Assembly: GCA_011192085.1 (NCBI GenBank)
Contig: DUEQ01000288.1
Span: 1 to 8,230 of the forward strand
Source of the DNA: Caldilineae bacterium
GTDB lineage: Bacteria; Chloroflexota; Anaerolineae; J102
Direction of reading: 5' to 3'
Length of the DNA: 8,230 nucleotides
Shown piece by piece: positions 1 through 6,056 of the stretch. Position numbers and translations under genes: made by a program. Below the pieces are notes generated by a model. It was given only the letters and a program-made list of their open reading frames with translations, was not told the origin of the DNA and searched no databases. Every line of letters starts with the position of its first letter. Positions within the stretch are counted from its first letter, which is position 1.

Positions 1-473
1 ACGTCGTCTCCATCGAATACACCCTGACCGATGATCAGGGCAATGTGATCGACTCCTCCGAGGGCATGGCGCCCCTGGAATATCTCCATGGCCACAACAA
101 CCTCATTCCCGGCCTTGAAAAAGAGATCGCCGGCATGAGCGTGGGTGAAGAGAAGCATGTCACCGTGCCGCCCGAAGAGGCTTACGGCCCCCGGCATGAG
201 AACGCCACCCAGATCATCCCCAAAGAGGCCTTCCCTCCCGATATGGAGGTGGAGCCCGGCATGGGGTTGCAAATGCGCGACACGCAGACCGGCCAGATCT
301 TTGAGGTGTATGTGACTGAGATCCGGCCCGAGGGCGTCGTGGTGGACTTCAACCACCCCCTGGCGGGCGAGACCCTGCATTTCGACGTGAAAGTGGTGGG
401 CATCCGTCCGGCCACGCCCGATGAGATCGCGCACGGCCACGTGCACGGCGAGGGTGGCCATCACCACCATTAA
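1..473 (+). CDS. slyD: SlyD-type FKBP peptidyl-prolyl cis-trans isomerase, 5' end cut off
   Basis: The reading frame is open from base 3 to the TAA at 471-473, giving 156 visible residues. The true start lies left of the window, probably only a few codons away, since SlyD proteins begin shortly before the VVSIEYTLTD strand seen here. The order is that of SlyD: first FKBP half (PLEYLHGHNNLIPGLE, then the EEAYG that ends it), the inserted 'insert-in-flap' chaperone domain (about residues 70-120 of the visible part), the second FKBP half (DFNHPLAGETLHFDVKVVGI), and a C-terminal tail with seven histidines (HGHVH...HHHH). The family catalyses prolyl isomerisation in the cytoplasm, acts as a folding chaperone, and binds Ni/Zn through the His-rich tail. 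The tail here has no cysteine and is shorter than in E. coli SlyD. It is the only + strand gene and converges on the peptidase gene across a shared terminator. A GTG at 45 is internal and not the start. Confidence 0.93.
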   Translation, partial: VVSIEYTLTDDQGNVIDSSEGMAPLEYLHGHNNLIPGLEKEIAGMSVGEEKHVTVPPEEAYGPRHENATQIIPKEAFPPDMEVEPGMGLQMRDTQTGQIFEVYVTEIRPEGVVVDFNHPLAGETLHFDVKVVGIRPATPDEIAHGHVHGEGGHHHH

Positions 474-492
474 GCCGACGATATGACACATG

Positions 493-528
493 AAAAAGAC
501 CCCGGACGCATTGGCTGGGGTCTTTTTT
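493..528. terminator. Bidirectional intrinsic terminator between convergent genes
   Basis: AAAAAGACCCC (493-503) pairs perfectly with GGGGTCTTTTT (517-527) across a 13-nt loop. The T run at 523-528 serves the + strand slyD-like gene, and the A run at 493-497 becomes a T run for the - strand peptidase, whose stop codon lies only 2 bp away at 530-532. The symmetry and the position between two converging stop codons make this the shared end of both transcripts. Confidence 0.9.
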
Positions 529-529
529 G

Positions 530-1849
530 CTACGCTTTTGGCATGCGCTGAATGGCTCGATAGAGGGCCTCCGCACCGAATTCAATGGCTTCGACGGGGA
601 CGCGCTCATTGGCCGCATGGATGGTGGAGGCGAAGTCAAAGTCGGGCGGGAGTTTGAGGGGCAGGAAGCCGTAGGTCTGGATGCCCAAACGGGCGAAGAA
701 GCGGGCGTCGGTGACTCCTACCTGAAGCAAAGACGTGGGAACGCCCTCGGGATCCAATTCCCGAAGGATGGCGGCCAGAACGTCGAACCACCCCATGTCG
801 GGCTCGGGGGGGCCGGGATCGTGACGCAGCACCTCCAACTGCACGTCATCGCCCAGGATGGCGTGTAACTCGCGCAACATGTCCTCGGGCGTCTGGCCCG
901 GCAGCAGCCGCCCATCCAGCTCCACCGTCACCTCCGAGAGGATGACGTTGATCTTGTCGCCCCCGCGCACGATGGTGGGACTGACGGTGTTGTGCAGCAT
1001 GGCGTCGAACAGGCGTCCTCGCTCGCCCAAGAGATCGATGATTCGATCCGCCAGACGCGGGGAAAGAAGTCCTCGCAGGGCGACGCCCGTCACCCCGCCC
1101 AGGGCGTCGGCCATGGTCTCGAACATCTGTCTGGGCACAGGCGTGATGTGCACGGCCAGGCGATGGCGATCGAGCTTGAGCAGCATCTCCCCCAGCCTGG
1201 CCATGGCGCCCCCTCGGATGGGGCGGGAGCCGTGTCCAGCCGGACCCCGCACCGTAGCTTTCATCCAGCAGATCTGCTTTTCCGCCACCTGAATAGGATA
1301 GAAGCGTTGGTCGCCCACGTAGAAGGTGAACCCGCCGAATTCGCCGATGGCGTAACGCACGCCCTCGAACAGTTCGGGATGCTCCTCCACCAAGAATTTC
1401 GCGCCCATGTCGCTGCCCGCTTCCTCGTCGGCCAGGATGGCCAAGATGATGTCGCCGGGCGGGGTCAGCCCCTCGACTTTGGCCCGCAACAACGAGGATA
1501 GCATCATGACCACGCCGCCCTTCATGTCCAGCGCGCCGCGGCCCCACACATAGCCATCGGCGATGCGACCCTCAAAAGGCGGAACCTGCCAGTGCTGCCC
1601 CTTCGTGGTGACGACATCCACATGGCCTTGCAGGAGCAAGGGCGGGGCTTCGCCGCGTCCCTTCAGCCGGGCGATGAGGTTGGGGCGGTGGGGCGCTTTG
1701 GCCAGGATCTGGGTGGAAAGGCCCGCCTCGGTGAGGAGCTTATTGATGAAGGCGATGATCTCGGTTTCGTTGCCGGGCGGGTTGGTGGTGTCGAATTGAA
1801 TGAGCCGTTGCAGCAGCTCGGCCGGGCGTTGGTAGATGTCGGGGGTCAT
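530..1849 (-). CDS. M20-family zinc metallopeptidase (ArgE/DapE/aminoacylase-like)
   Basis: This 439-aa protein has the full M20 metal site in order: GHVDVV (H76, D78), ALDMKGG with the bridging D108, ADEEAG with catalytic base E142 and ligand E143, E170 in AIGEFGG, and H411 in STIHAANER near the C-terminus. GHGSRP (205-210) opens the dimerisation lid domain. The family uses two zinc ions to hydrolyse amide bonds of N-acyl amino acids, dipeptides or related compounds in the cytoplasm; no signal peptide is visible. Exact substrate cannot be told: ArgE, DapE, carboxypeptidase and aminoacylase relatives share these motifs. The ATG at 1849 is preferred over a farther in-frame start at 2014 because AAGGAG sits 8 bases upstream (1858-1863), the M20 N-terminus begins here, and the extension would cover the neighbouring small gene. 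The ATG overlaps that gene's TGA as ATGA, indicating translational coupling. A bidirectional terminator follows directly. Confidence 0.92.
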   Translation of the reverse strand: MTPDIYQRPAELLQRLIQFDTTNPPGNETEIIAFINKLLTEAGLSTQILAKAPHRPNLIARLKGRGEAPPLLLQGHVDVVTTKGQHWQVPPFEGRIADGYVWGRGALDMKGGVVMMLSSLLRAKVEGLTPPGDIILAILADEEAGSDMGAKFLVEEHPELFEGVRYAIGEFGGFTFYVGDQRFYPIQVAEKQICWMKATVRGPAGHGSRPIRGGAMARLGEMLLKLDRHRLAVHITPVPRQMFETMADALGGVTGVALRGLLSPRLADRIIDLLGERGRLFDAMLHNTVSPTIVRGGDKINVILSEVTVELDGRLLPGQTPEDMLRELHAILGDDVQLEVLRHDPGPPEPDMGWFDVLAAILRELDPEGVPTSLLQVGVTDARFFARLGIQTYGFLPLKLPPDFDFASTIHAANERVPVEAIEFGAEALYRAIQRMPKA

Positions 1850-2085
1850 GAGGCTTGCTCCTTGGGGGCGCGGTTGGCGGCCCGATAGTGAGGACACCAG
1901 GCCTCGTTGGGAATGGGACGGTTGGCGTAGGGACTGTCGGGATTCCGGCAGAATGCGTGGCGTTTGCTCACCTGCCCGTCGCCGCTGCTCATGAAGATGT
2001 GAAGATAGGCGCATGTGTGGCAGGTGCGGCCGCGCACATGATTCCAGAAGATGTAAAGGCGATTCATGGACCTCTCATTCATCAC
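1846..2085 (-). CDS. Small four-cysteine protein, possible metal-binding, function unknown
   Basis: A 73-79-aa protein I do not recognise as a named family. Numbered from the ATG at 2067, it has C16-x2-C19, then C40 in FCRNPDSPYANRP and C58 in WCPHYR. Two pairs of cysteines with this spacing look like a single structural zinc or Fe-S site; this is inference from spacing only. The N-terminus (MNRLYIFWNHVRGRTC) is aromatic but too short and charged for a signal peptide. The start is uncertain: GTG at 2085 overlaps the upstream stop as GTGA and has GAGGA 6 bases before it, ATG at 2082 is next, and ATG at 2067 has GAGAGG only 3 bases away. Its TGA overlaps the peptidase ATG. Evidence that it is a real gene is the two 4-nt overlaps, the cysteine pattern, and the fact that it fills exactly the gap between two sure genes. 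Confidence 0.75.
   Translation of the reverse strand: MMNERSMNRLYIFWNHVRGRTCHTCAYLHIFMSSGDGQVSKRHAFCRNPDSPYANRPIPNEAWCPHYRAANRAPKEQAS
1858..1863 (-). promoter_or_regulatory. Ribosome-binding site deciding the M20 peptidase start
   Basis: On the - strand AAGGAG lies 8 bases before the ATG at 1849, inside the 3' end of the upstream small gene. It supports this start over the upstream in-frame start at 2014 and means the peptidase can load its own ribosomes as well as receive them by coupling. Confidence 0.75.
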
Positions 2086-3068
2086 CCATCGTCCTCATCC
2101 TCCCCCTTCTCGCGGGAAGGAAGCCCCAGGATGACGTGGTCGCCCCCAGCCAGCTGGGCCAGTTTCAGGCGAGCTCTCTTGAGCGCGCGTTTCAGGGGTT
2201 TGCCGCTGTACACGCTGGCGAAGGTGGCAACCGCAGCTTCTTCATCCAGGACCAGATCGTAGCGGCCTCGCAGCTCCTCCCGGTGTTTGCATAGCCACAG
2301 GTAGAGGTCGGTGACCGTGCGTCCGGGGAATTCTTTCAGCAAACCACTTTCTTCGATGGCGCGGGCCAGGGGTAAATAGACATTCTCGTACCAGCTCAAC
2401 GCGGCTTCCTCATAGGGGATCGCCTCGCCTCGGGCCTCGCCCAGATACCAGCGATGGACGTCGATGTGCTCGTAGAGGTCGCGGTAACGGCCCGGTTCGG
2501 TGAGGCGGATGGGCGCGTCGGGGACATGTTTGTCCAGGCCCGTGCGACGCAGGAACTGCAACCGACTGGCTTCGATCAGCCACGCCCGCAATTCCTCCGC
2601 GGTCTTCGCCTCGATGGGCAGGGCGGTTTCCACAGGGGTGACATAGGCTTCGATGGTCTTTTCGCCGTGGGCGCGGGCCACAGAGACGCGATGATTCCCA
2701 TCTCGCACAAAGTACAGGTCCCCCACCTTCAGTAGGTCCACGGGCGGAAGGCCGGTCAGGGTCTCGCGAGCCGCGTCCACCCGGGCCCAACGCTCTTCCA
2801 GGGCCTCGTTTTTGGGCAGAAACGCGCTGTTGAAGTCGCGATAGCGCCCCACGCTGCCCACGATCTTATCCAGCGGGACCTCCTCCAGCTTGGGGCGCGC
2901 GCCCACTTCGTGGGCTTGGAGGATTTTTCGCACCTCGTCATAGCTCAACAGCTCGGAGCTTTCCCCGCGGATGCGCTTCACCCAATCTTGCAGGAAGGCC
3001 TGCATATGGGCGTCGCGAAAGCGCTGGAGCGCCTGGCTCAGTTGGATATCGCTGGGTTCCGAAGTCAT
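2082..3068 (-). CDS. ParB/sulfiredoxin-fold protein (ParB-box), orphan, function unknown
   Basis: The 328-aa protein carries a ParB-like N-terminal module at about residues 60-147: VPLDKIVGSVGRYRDF, then LPPVDLLKVGDLYFVRDG followed by GNHRVSVARAHG (124-135), which matches the ParB box II pattern (G-x-HR-x-x-A). This fold occurs in chromosome-partition ParB, nucleases and sulfiredoxin. No ParA neighbour, no parS-like palindrome and no clear helix-turn-helix follow, so a partition role is not supported. The C-terminal half (about 170-285) is rich in Trp/Tyr (HRWYLGEARG, LSWYENVYLPLA, TDLYLWLCKHRE), and may be a separate all-helical domain; it resembles the uncharacterised DUF4032-type proteins as I remember them, a weak recollection. 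The tail is basic (PLKRALKRARLKL) and then acidic (EKGEDEDDG). The ATG at 3068 has no visible Shine-Dalgarno. The TGA overlaps the start of the four-cysteine gene, making it first of a three-gene unit. Confidence 0.8.
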   Translation of the reverse strand: MTSEPSDIQLSQALQRFRDAHMQAFLQDWVKRIRGESSELLSYDEVRKILQAHEVGARPKLEEVPLDKIVGSVGRYRDFNSAFLPKNEALEERWARVDAARETLTGLPPVDLLKVGDLYFVRDGNHRVSVARAHGEKTIEAYVTPVETALPIEAKTAEELRAWLIEASRLQFLRRTGLDKHVPDAPIRLTEPGRYRDLYEHIDVHRWYLGEARGEAIPYEEAALSWYENVYLPLARAIEESGLLKEFPGRTVTDLYLWLCKHREELRGRYDLVLDEEAAVATFASVYSGKPLKRALKRARLKLAQLAGGDHVILGLPSREKGEDEDDG

Positions 3069-3079
3069 CGTAGTGAGAG

Positions 3080-3107
3080 AAAGAGAAAACGACGGCGGAG
3101 CCGTCGT
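3080..3107 (-). terminator. Probable intrinsic terminator after the GGT gene
   Basis: On the - strand ACGACGGC (3107-3100) pairs with GCCGTCGT (3096-3089) around a TCC loop, an 8-bp perfect stem, followed by TTTCTCTTTCTC. It stands 30 bp after the GGT stop and 20 bp before the ATG of the ParB-box gene. The tail is U/C-mixed rather than a pure U run, so termination may be partial. An alternative is a structured leader acting on the next gene, which has no clear ribosome-binding site. Confidence 0.55.
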
Positions 3108-3136
3108 CGGGACAGGTCAGGGTGGAGAGGACAAAG

Positions 3137-4726
3137 TCAGATTACGCGTACCACAGCGCCCAAACGGCGAGAGTCGCCCGCGCCTTCGAAGTAACCGGCG
3201 GGGCTCAATCCGACGGCGTGCGCGCCGCCGAAGAACATGTGACGGGTGGGCCACAGGGTCATATCATACCCCCATTCCCGTAATTTTTCAACCGTCTCGG
3301 GTGGAAAGCCAGGTTCGACCTGCAAGGCGTTTCGTTCGAAATGGATGCGGGGGGCCTCGACCGCGTGATGCAAGTCCATATGCAGGTCGGTGTAGTTGAG
3401 GAAGACCTGGAGGATGGCGGAGCGGATGCGGTTGGCGCCGCCCGAGCCCACAGCCAGCACAGGCTTATTCCCCTGAAGCACCAGGGTGGGAGCCATCATC
3501 GACCCGATGCGCTGGCCCGGTTCGCCCTGCAAAAAGCCATCGGGGTGGAGGTCGGCTTCGCCCAGGATGTTGTTGAGGATGAGGCCCGTGCCGGGGACGA
3601 CGAAACCGGGGGTCTCGCCCGCGGTGGTGGTGAGGGCGATGAGGTTGCCGTCGGCGTCGAGGACGCTGATATGGCTGGTGTTGCTGTGTTCGCGCGGGGG
3701 AATGGGCGCTTCGGGATGGCGACGGGCGTGGGAGCGCAGGCGACGGGCCAGCTCGATGGCGTGCTCGTTCACATGCTCGGGCGCGAGGAAAGCCGCCGCA
3801 TCGCCCGATATCTCGAACATGGTCCGGGCGAGATTGGTCTGACGCATGACCTCCGTCAGCAGTTCCAGATGGGTGATGCCGCCGAAGGGGATGCGGGGCA
3901 GGGCGTATTCCTCCAGCAGGGCGAGGGAGAAGGCAATGAGCGCGCCCCCGCGAGATGGCGGCGGGTTCGTGAGGAATTCATACTGCCGATAGTGTTGATG
4001 CAGAGGCTCGCGCACAATGACCTGGTATTCGGCGAGGTCTTGAGGGGTGATCAGGCCGCCATGGGCCCGCTGGTCCGCGAGGATAGCCTGGGCGACGTCA
4101 CCCCGGTAAAAGAGGTCAGGGCCTTCCCGGCCCAGTTGTTCCAGGAAGTCGGCCAGATCAGGATTTTTGTAGATGAAGTCAGGACGCAGGAATTGGTCGG
4201 GCGCGCCGAACAGTTGGGCGAGCGCATCGTCCGCGGCGAAGATGTCGTAGAGCAATTCGCCCACATAGGCCCCGAAATCGCCCAGGGGAACGCCCGTGCG
4301 GGCCAGATGGATGGCGGGCATCAGCGCTTCGGAGAGGGGAAGACGCCCCAGGTCCTCTTGCAAGCGACAGAGGCCGGCAATGAGGCCGGGCGTGGCCACG
4401 CTGGCCCGACCGATGTGAAAGCGTTGGTGGGTAGGACCGTAGTTGACGGTGATGGCGTAGAAGTCGGGAGGATCGGGCCAGTCCTCCCGCCTCAGGCCTT
4501 TGCCGGGGGAATCGACAAAGAAGTCGTAGAGCCAGGAGCGGGCGTTGCGGCGGCGGAACACGAGGGCGAATCCGCCCCCGCCCGGCGCGACGAGGGTGGG
4601 TTCGGCCATGAAGCTGGCGAATGTGGCGGCCACCGCGGCGTCGACCGCGTTGCCGCCCGCCCGCAACACCTCGGCTCCCGCTTCCGCTGTGTGCACACTG
4701 CCTGCTGCAATGATGCCTTGGGTCAT
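3137..4726 (-). CDS. Gamma-glutamyltransferase family (Ntn-hydrolase), no signal peptide
   Basis: The 529-aa protein is a GGT. GGT proenzymes cut themselves before a Thr and use it to cleave or transfer gamma-glutamyl groups of glutathione and similar amides. The N-terminal half shows AAGSVHTAEAGAEVLRAGGN, DAAVAATFA and the glycine-rich APGGGGFALVF (47-57). The processing site is in the run HSNTSHISVLDADGN, where T350 aligns with the E. coli catalytic Thr391, giving a large subunit of about 349 residues and a small one of about 180. IGSMMAPT (407-414) and VGSGGANRI (426-434) match the oxyanion and glycine-rich motifs of the small subunit. It begins without a signal peptide and is shorter than the periplasmic enzymes (about 580 aa), closer to cytoplasmic GGT-like proteins such as B. 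subtilis YwrD. The ATG lies 7 bp after the upstream stop, with a weak GGTGA before it, so it is probably translated with the glycosidase-like gene. Substrate is not determined. Confidence 0.92.
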   Translation of the reverse strand: MTQGIIAAGSVHTAEAGAEVLRAGGNAVDAAVAATFASFMAEPTLVAPGGGGFALVFRRRNARSWLYDFFVDSPGKGLRREDWPDPPDFYAITVNYGPTHQRFHIGRASVATPGLIAGLCRLQEDLGRLPLSEALMPAIHLARTGVPLGDFGAYVGELLYDIFAADDALAQLFGAPDQFLRPDFIYKNPDLADFLEQLGREGPDLFYRGDVAQAILADQRAHGGLITPQDLAEYQVIVREPLHQHYRQYEFLTNPPPSRGGALIAFSLALLEEYALPRIPFGGITHLELLTEVMRQTNLARTMFEISGDAAAFLAPEHVNEHAIELARRLRSHARRHPEAPIPPREHSNTSHISVLDADGNLIALTTTAGETPGFVVPGTGLILNNILGEADLHPDGFLQGEPGQRIGSMMAPTLVLQGNKPVLAVGSGGANRIRSAILQVFLNYTDLHMDLHHAVEAPRIHFERNALQVEPGFPPETVEKLREWGYDMTLWPTRHMFFGGAHAVGLSPAGYFEGAGDSRRLGAVVRVI

Positions 4727-4733
4727 GAGAAAT

Positions 4734-5894
4734 TCACCGGCAGTTGAAATCGAATGCTTTCCATAGCGAGTCTAGATAACGGTAGGGATCGTGACGATAG
4801 GCGTCGAGATCGACCTCCAGTTCGGGAAAGTCGAAGGATTCCTCTTCGGCTGCCAGGGCCCGAACCAGGGGTTTCTCGCTGCCGTCGGCCCGGAGCAGGC
4901 CGGTGTGGCGTCGCCATGCCGAGCGGTCGTAAGGGGGCGCGTGCCAGTGCGCTTCGGGGATATCGGCCCAACGCCAGAACCAAAAGGATGGGAGCGCCAT
5001 GCTGCGGGCCAGGGCGATGACCTGAGTCAGGTATGTGGCGGCTTCCTCTTCGCTGGCGTAATAGACGCCATCGAGTGCGTGAGCGCGCTGACCAGGGGGC
5101 GCGGTGGGCAAGCCCGCCAGGAAAAGGGACAGGGGGCCGCCGGACAGGGCCTGGACGAACCGGAGGGCGAAGGCCGTCCAGGGCAGGCTGAGGGGGCGAT
5201 GACGGCGATCGCTGGCGAAAGTGGCCAGGCTCAGGCCCGGCTCGCCCCCCGCGACGAGGATGTCGGCGGGACTCAAGGCGTTGAGATTCTCCAACGCGTC
5301 GAAGGCGATAAGAAAGAAGGCCTTCGGATCTGAGGCGGCCTGGACCAGCCCCGCCATCATTTCCTCCATCCAACGACGGACGTCGTCTCGATCATGCGCG
5401 GCGGAAAGCCGCCCGAAGCCGGACAGCAACTCCCAGCCCCACAGCGCGGGGTGGTCGGCGTAGAAAGCAACAAGTTCGTGGATGAGCATGCGCTGGGCGG
5501 AACGCATGCGATCATCGACGAAGGGCGACCGCATGCGGCCCCACGTCAGCCAGCTCTCGTTGACCAGTAGAGGCCAATGGGGCGGCAGAGGACTGGACAA
5601 AATGCCCCAATCGGGCCACCACAGCGCGCCATCCCAAAAGCCGGTCCACAATCCGGCCGCCACCTGCAACCCGACCTCCTCCGCGATGTCCAAAAAGCGA
5701 CCGAAGCGATCAAAGGCGCGGGGATCGATGCGGGCCGCGCTCGGCTGAAAATCGGCCCAGAAGAGGGGGATGCGCAGGGCCTGAATGCCCAGTGCGGCGA
5801 TGTGGGCCAGGTCCTCTTTGATTTCAGCAACGTCGAAATCGCTCCACAGTCTGGGGCCTGTCTTGCGAGGGAGATAGCCGATTCCGAGAAGCAT
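4734..5894 (-). CDS. Cellulase-superfamily TIM-barrel protein, apparently without catalytic glutamates
   Basis: A 386-aa protein whose N-terminus (GIGYLPRKTGPRLWSDFD, then ALGIQALRIPLFWADFQP) is typical of GH5-like (beta/alpha)8 glycosidases, with GLQVAAGLWTGF as the next strand and FWFWRWAD (304-311) as the aromatic last strand, followed by LLRADGSEKP as in such proteins. The two catalytic acids expected in this clan are not seen: where the acid/base 'NE' normally follows the helix ending HPALW, the sequence reads WGWELLSGF (152-160), and where the nucleophile in an 'EFG(L)PT' strand would lie, it reads LFLAGLPTAP (257-266). It may therefore be a binding protein or have a different chemistry. 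No signal peptide. An ATG at 5894 is chosen over TTG at 5900; neither has a clear Shine-Dalgarno. The stop lies 7 bp before the GGT start. Fold call is fairly sure, activity is not. Confidence 0.75.
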   Translation of the reverse strand: MLLGIGYLPRKTGPRLWSDFDVAEIKEDLAHIAALGIQALRIPLFWADFQPSAARIDPRAFDRFGRFLDIAEEVGLQVAAGLWTGFWDGALWWPDWGILSSPLPPHWPLLVNESWLTWGRMRSPFVDDRMRSAQRMLIHELVAFYADHPALWGWELLSGFGRLSAAHDRDDVRRWMEEMMAGLVQAASDPKAFFLIAFDALENLNALSPADILVAGGEPGLSLATFASDRRHRPLSLPWTAFALRFVQALSGGPLSLFLAGLPTAPPGQRAHALDGVYYASEEEAATYLTQVIALARSMALPSFWFWRWADIPEAHWHAPPYDRSAWRRHTGLLRADGSEKPLVRALAAEEESFDFPELEVDLDAYRHDPYRYLDSLWKAFDFNCR

Positions 5895-5938
5895 AGACAA
5901 GATAAAGGGAGAGCGCTGTGATGAGAGGTGGTGCGTTT

Positions 5939-5968
5939 ATGATACCCATCCTCTCCCAGAATCGCCAA
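5939..5968 (-). promoter_or_regulatory. Putative sigma70-type promoter for the glycosidase-like/GGT genes
   Basis: On the - strand TTGGCG (5968-5963) and TATCAT (5944-5939) are separated by 18 bp; the -10 box differs from consensus at one base and the -35 box at two. Transcription would start near 5932, leaving a leader of about 38 nt before the ATG at 5894. The rest of the 162-bp gap (5895-6056) shows only a short ATCCTCC repeat (6038-6051) and a weak 5-bp stem (GGATA 6022-6026 with TATCC 6037-6041), which I do not regard as a terminator. Confidence 0.45.
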
Positions 5969-6056
5969 ACCCCGCCCATGGTTTCACAGTTCACGGTTGG
6001 TTGCTTCTTATCCAGACGATGGGATAGTGTGCATGTTATCCTCCATCCTCCATCAT

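Noticed and set aside
112..192. Loss of the active site in the SlyD-like gene
   Set aside because: The FKBP halves look complete (LHGHNNLIPGLE and EEAYG); only the 5' end is missing because of the window edge.
846..1547. 233-codon - strand frame inside the peptidase gene
   Set aside because: Arg/Gly/His-rich shadow of the peptidase in another frame, no domain signal.
1850..2014. 55-residue N-terminal extension of the M20 peptidase
   Set aside because: It is Arg/Ser/Gln-rich, unlike any M20 N-terminus, lies over the four-cysteine gene in another frame, and the ATG at 1849 has a proper AAGGAG.
2082..3068. Chromosome-partition ParB
   Set aside because: Only the ParB-box module is shared; there is no ParA, no parS-like palindrome seen, and no ParB-type DNA-binding domain.
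3341..4747. 468-codon open frame on the + strand lying antisense to the GGT gene
   Set aside because: It has no recognisable domain, low-complexity Gly/Arg/Glu/Val content, and is exactly what codon bias of a GC-rich gene leaves on its opposite strand. The GGT frame holds all family motifs.
6022..6041. GGATA...TATCC stem after the kinase as a terminator
   Set aside because: Only five pairs, half A/T, a 10-nt loop and no T run on the - strand.
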